Assembly (NCBI GenBank): GCA_020086605.1
Contig: JACBWW010000015.1
Span: forward strand, 20,333,085 to 20,397,084
DNA: 64,000 nucleotides
Direction: 5' to 3'
DNA from: Lanius collurio
Lineage: Eukaryota; Chordata; Aves; Passeriformes; Laniidae
The position numbers and the translations under genes are program-made. The notes beneath the pieces were generated by a model. The model was not told the origin of the DNA and did no database searches. It was given only the letters and a program-made list of their open reading frames with translations. Shown here one piece after another: positions 59,972 through 64,000 of this stretch; position 1 is the first letter of the stretch, and each line of letters opens with the position of its first letter.

Positions 59972-60130
59972 ATCCAAGGTTATCACAGAACCATTTAAAT
60001 TGAAAAAAAACCTGTTGGATCATCAGGTGTAACCATAACTTTAATTGCTGCCAAGTCCACCTCTAAACCATGTCTCTCAGTGCTACATCTGCCCTATATT
60101 TTGTGGTGTATTTCTACAATGGAGTGTGCT
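59972..60130 (-). mobile_element. CR1-type LINE 3' fragment, old
   Basis: Read on -, the order is a phrase resembling CAGTGCCACATCTACACTTC, then GGTTTAGTGG..GGCAGTG-like words, then the 3' terminal AACC..GATGATCC..AAATGGTTCTGTGAT. This is the CR1 3' UTR pattern with many substitutions, so an old copy. Nothing coding remains. The right edge is fuzzy. Confidence 0.7.
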
Positions 60131-63100
60131 TTGTGAAGGGAAAAAAAATGAGGATTTTTCTTACAAGAAAGCTCTTTTTGGGGTTAGGGGGAGGTTCAGA
60201 TTCTGTATAATGAGTTCTGCAAATGGATCAGGGGGTGATCTCCCCAGATGGTTTTCATGGAGCTTATCCAGTGGTTTTTCCTCGTGGAAAGAAAGTAGGT
60301 AACTGACATTGCTCTGGATGTTCAATACCAACAACTGCTGTTCATCAGTACCTGTTCCTACTTGTGCTTGGTCAAAAAGATGACTGTCTGCTAGTAATGA
60401 AAGATTTTACAAGTCTTTGAACTCTACACATTCCAGCTTTTCTGACTTGAGAGTACATAATGGCACTGCACCTCTTCACTAGTTGCCAGTAAACTTGATC
60501 AAAGTAAACCCAAATCTGGAGATACGAGCATTATTTAACAATCTCTCCAAGTAACTGATTCAGGTTCTTGTGAAAGTAGCTGTACGTGATGTGATCTGGA
60601 CCTCCTGCAAGGGCAGTGTGCCAGTGGAACTGCTGATCTTCTTATCTGACTTTGTGCACATAAAATAAGACTTTCTCAACAGATAGACTCAGTAATAGGC
60701 AAACAATTTCAGGTTTCAATACAAAACATAAAAGAACCCTAGTTCTCACTCAGTTAAGGCATTTCAAGTAGATTTTCACCTCTTAAGATCTGGAGAGAGG
60801 GAGAGAAAAAACCAACCAGATCTAGATGTCTTAGATCTCTTGAAGTAGTAACTGAACTGAAGTATCCCTTTGTGTGATAAATATTCAGCATGTGAATGAA
60901 TAAAGGATTCTTGAGAGGTTGCTGTCTAGCTTGCTCTCTTCCCCTGGTGATGGTGGGGAGAGTCTTGGGGAGAACTCTGTGCCTGACTATTCAGTTATTA
61001 GCACCCATGGATGCAGCAACTAAAACTGCATAAAATGGAGAGGCCAAGCATGTAGGAGGGAAGATCTGTCTTGTAATTTCAGCTGGGATTAAAGCCTGCG
61101 AGCAGTGACGTGGCAAATTTTGCAACACGCCATGTCAATTTAACCCTACGAGTCCCTGTTTTATGAGTACATTGGTTAACACTGTTACAAGCTGTTTTCT
61201 TTGAAACTGCTGAACGTCCTTCCCTCCCTAAACCTAGTGCTTACTTCTGCTGCCTTTTTCCTGGTTGCTTTTTGAGAGAAGGTGGAAGGAGGTTCTGGTG
61301 AACAAAGTGGCAATTGCAAATAAGGCTGTAATTTCTGTCTCCGCATAAAGCATTCCCATCTGTTATATCTGTAATACTTCTCTTGTTTCACTTAGTGTAG
61401 TTTTTCTGGATAGGACATGTCATGCATATTTATTGCTGCTCTTAGAGCATTTATATGCAAGTATAAAAACTCTGAACCATGGTGTATTTGAGGTACTTGT
61501 GTAAAGCAGTATTTGATAGTGTACACAAATGCAAAGTAAAGGCACGCTCTGCTGTGGAACATCTAAATGTGCCATTTAGGGCAAGATCTCAACTGTTGTA
61601 GGAAATACATGTGGAAATGTTTTAAGAATTCATTACATAACTAAGGCATCTGATTATTGTTATTCAAATGTCTTCTCATAATACATGCCAAAAACTTGTA
61701 GAGGAGTTGTCCATGTATGTTAGCATCATCCCAGCTGTTCCACAGTGCAGTGTAAATCTCAAAGCAATGCTGATGCAGCATTAGGGTGCTTCACTCTTAC
61801 AGGAAAGTTATTATTTCTTTTAGTTTCACTATACTTTTCATCATATTTAATGATATGAGCATAGGAAATTTTCTAATTTGTTTTCCTTTTAGTAAAGAAG
61901 TTGATCTTTGAAAATCTGGAGTGGATGTGTACATGAAGAAGCAGTCACTCCAAATATCATTCAGATGTGTTGGTTATATTGCAGGATGATTTCCCTTGAC
62001 TTTCCCTTCTGTTTGCTACCAACTAGCTTTGTAGGGAGAACCAAATTGGTCTTCTGCGGGCTCCTTCCATGAGCTGTATTTGTAGCCTGCAAGGACCGTG
62101 AAGAAGCCACCAGTTGGGCGCTAAGAAATGTGGGAAAGGAACATAGCCACACTGAGTTTCTTAAATCTGGTAAGATTACTCACCACTGCTAAAGTTAGCT
62201 TTGGCCTAAGCTTTTGGAAACCAGGTGCTCTGAGGAAATGAAACTGGTGACCAGCTAAAAGAGCCGTGTCAGGCAGTGGCTGCAGCTGTCCCAGGTTGAC
62301 ATTGGCTGGCACTGGTGATGTGGGAATGTATTCTCACAACAGCTGTAGTGTTCCAGGGGTCCCTTGGTGTGGAGTGAACTGCATGTGGCAGTGCCTGCTG
62401 GGAAAGATCTCTTCCCTTACTAGGAATACTTGTAGGATGTGGAAGGACATAGTGGTGATGGGAGAAGCAGAAGATAAAGACTCCACTCAAGTGTGCTGGT
62501 TCTCTTTGTTTTCTTCAGCACTGCTGACTGATACGTCAATCAAAGCTTTAGTTCTGCTAAGTGCTGTGTGTGCAAAATTAGTGCTTAAGTGTTACATCTA
62601 GGTCATTGTCAAGTATGTTCTAGTGGCTGCAGAATGGATCAGCAAGGGAGTAGCAAGGTACAAATGACACATCTGCTGTTTTTATTCAAAGTACTTGATT
62701 TTTAGGACTCTTAAAGTTCCAAATCTTTGTATAGTAATAATACTTTTTTTTCCCTAATGCTTCCAGTTACATTCAGTAACTTCTTGCAGAACGAAATAGA
62801 AGATCCTGTCTGCTTTAATGATGCTTAGTTTGTTTTGAGGAGCATCCTTTCAGAAAAATTTTGGTGAGTTTTAGCTCTGTGTTACATGAAGGGACTGTCT
62901 TGGTGGCAGATTCTCAATTTGCTGACTGGTGACACTGTTAATTGTACTGGTGTCACTGCTGGTTTGACAGCTCTCTCAGGTAAAATAGTGAAATTATATA
63001 GGTTGCAAACATATTGTTTTTATGTCTTACTTTGTTTCCTTTGAAAATGATATAATTTATAGTTCCAGCTTAGAGAACAGCTAAAGAAAGTAGTGTCTTA

Positions 63101-64000
63101 AGGAGGAAGCAATCTCTCTGCCAGGGAATGAGCATTAGAGGGAAGATCTGAGGCTTAAGAACTGTTGCTGATAAAAAGTTACTCGCGTAGGCACAGAGGA
63201 AACCCTGCCAGAAAGCACATCAGTATGTGTGCACCTATGACCCTGGAAAGGAGATCAGGATCAACTGTAAGAGAATGTAGTGGAGGTTCTCTGTGTTGTT
63301 CTCAGTTTTCTGCTTGCAGGGTAAATGCAATGGTGCAGTGAATTTGAAATGATAGAAACATAAAAAGATTTCTTTTGCGTGCAGATGTCCAACATCAAGC
63401 AATTATCACAAGTTTATTGAAGATATTTTTTAATGGTAGTATTAAATCTGTTATGCTTTGGTTGCTTTTCAGCTATCTGTAGTTCAGGCTTGTCCTCACT
63501 TGGTTTTTTGAGTTTTTTTCTCTCCATTTAATGCAAGTTGCTTGCTGTAGGACTACATAATGCTTTTTACTTTTACTCTCAAGTAAATTGCTGTATATGA
63601 GTAGTTATTTGGTTTATTTTGTTCCTTGCTTCATTCCAGTGTATCATCAGTTCTTATACCATGTAAACCTCTGCATTTCAACATTGTTTTGCAACCTGCT
63701 TTGACCTTTTTTAAAATGCAACTGGCATTTTTACCTTAGACCTTAGTCATGGAGCTGAGTGATTAACCTGCAGAATAGCAAGTGTGATTTGGGTAATTTT
63801 GACCTGGAATTTCTGGGGTATCTTTTTTAGAATTGCACTATAGTGTGATTTTTCTTTTGCTTGCACAGTGGCTAGTGTATGCATACTACATGGTATAGGA
63901 GAGGAAGGTTCTCTTACTTTTCTACCAGATTTTCCTTAGCAGAATTTCAGGGAAGAGGGAATTAGTGTTTTGAATTTGCTGCAGTGTAGATGACTTTATT
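60131..64000 (+). other. TSPAN5: TSPAN5 intron 1, distal part in window
   Basis: About 3.9 kb of AT-leaning unique intron with no recognisable exon or transposon. The intron continues beyond the right edge, so intron 1 is at least 28.5 kb long. Confidence 0.75.

Noticed and set aside
1..64000. CRISPR arrays, prokaryotic operons, phage or plasmid elements, intact endogenous retrovirus
   Set aside because: None is present. The gene structure is clearly vertebrate, and the only mobile DNA I recognise is truncated CR1 LINE sequence.

Overview
This window looks like a piece of a bird nuclear chromosome. It holds split vertebrate genes with GT..AG introns, a GC-rich CpG-island promoter in an otherwise AT-leaning and repeat-poor background, and interspersed repeats that are recognisably decayed CR1-type LINE 3' ends. 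No bacterial, plasmid, phage or CRISPR features were seen. The species cannot be settled from the sequence alone.

Two genes on the + strand account for all the protein coding I can support. Positions 1-7645 are the 3' half of EIF4E, the mRNA cap-binding translation factor: four coding exons (1-59, 1941-2054, 4505-4644, 6428-6542) encode residues 77 to 217, followed by a 3' UTR of about 1.1 kb with three AATAAA signals. Exons before residue 77 lie left of the window. Positions of about 34485-35720 form a CpG island that contains the promoter, 5' leader and first coding exon (35393-35473, 27 codons) of TSPAN5, a TspanC8 tetraspanin. The rest of the window, 35474-64000, is the beginning of a very long TSPAN5 intron 1; exon 2 is not reached. 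EIF4E and TSPAN5 are also neighbours in the same relative orientation on human 4q23, which supports both calls.

Between the genes lie about 27 kb (7646-34484) in which I see no exon, tRNA or intact transposon. They hold two truncated CR1 elements and simple repeats. Two more CR1 3' fragments lie in TSPAN5 intron 1. All four CR1 copies have their sense strand on -, antisense to both genes.

I found no new multi-gene system. The observations most worth a second look are in the TSPAN5 leader: an upstream ORF with a hexa-arginine run, a second short ORF that overlaps the TSPAN5 start codon in another frame, and a long C-rich tract just before the start. Small perfect inverted repeats in the noncoding DNA are listed separately, with low interest scores.
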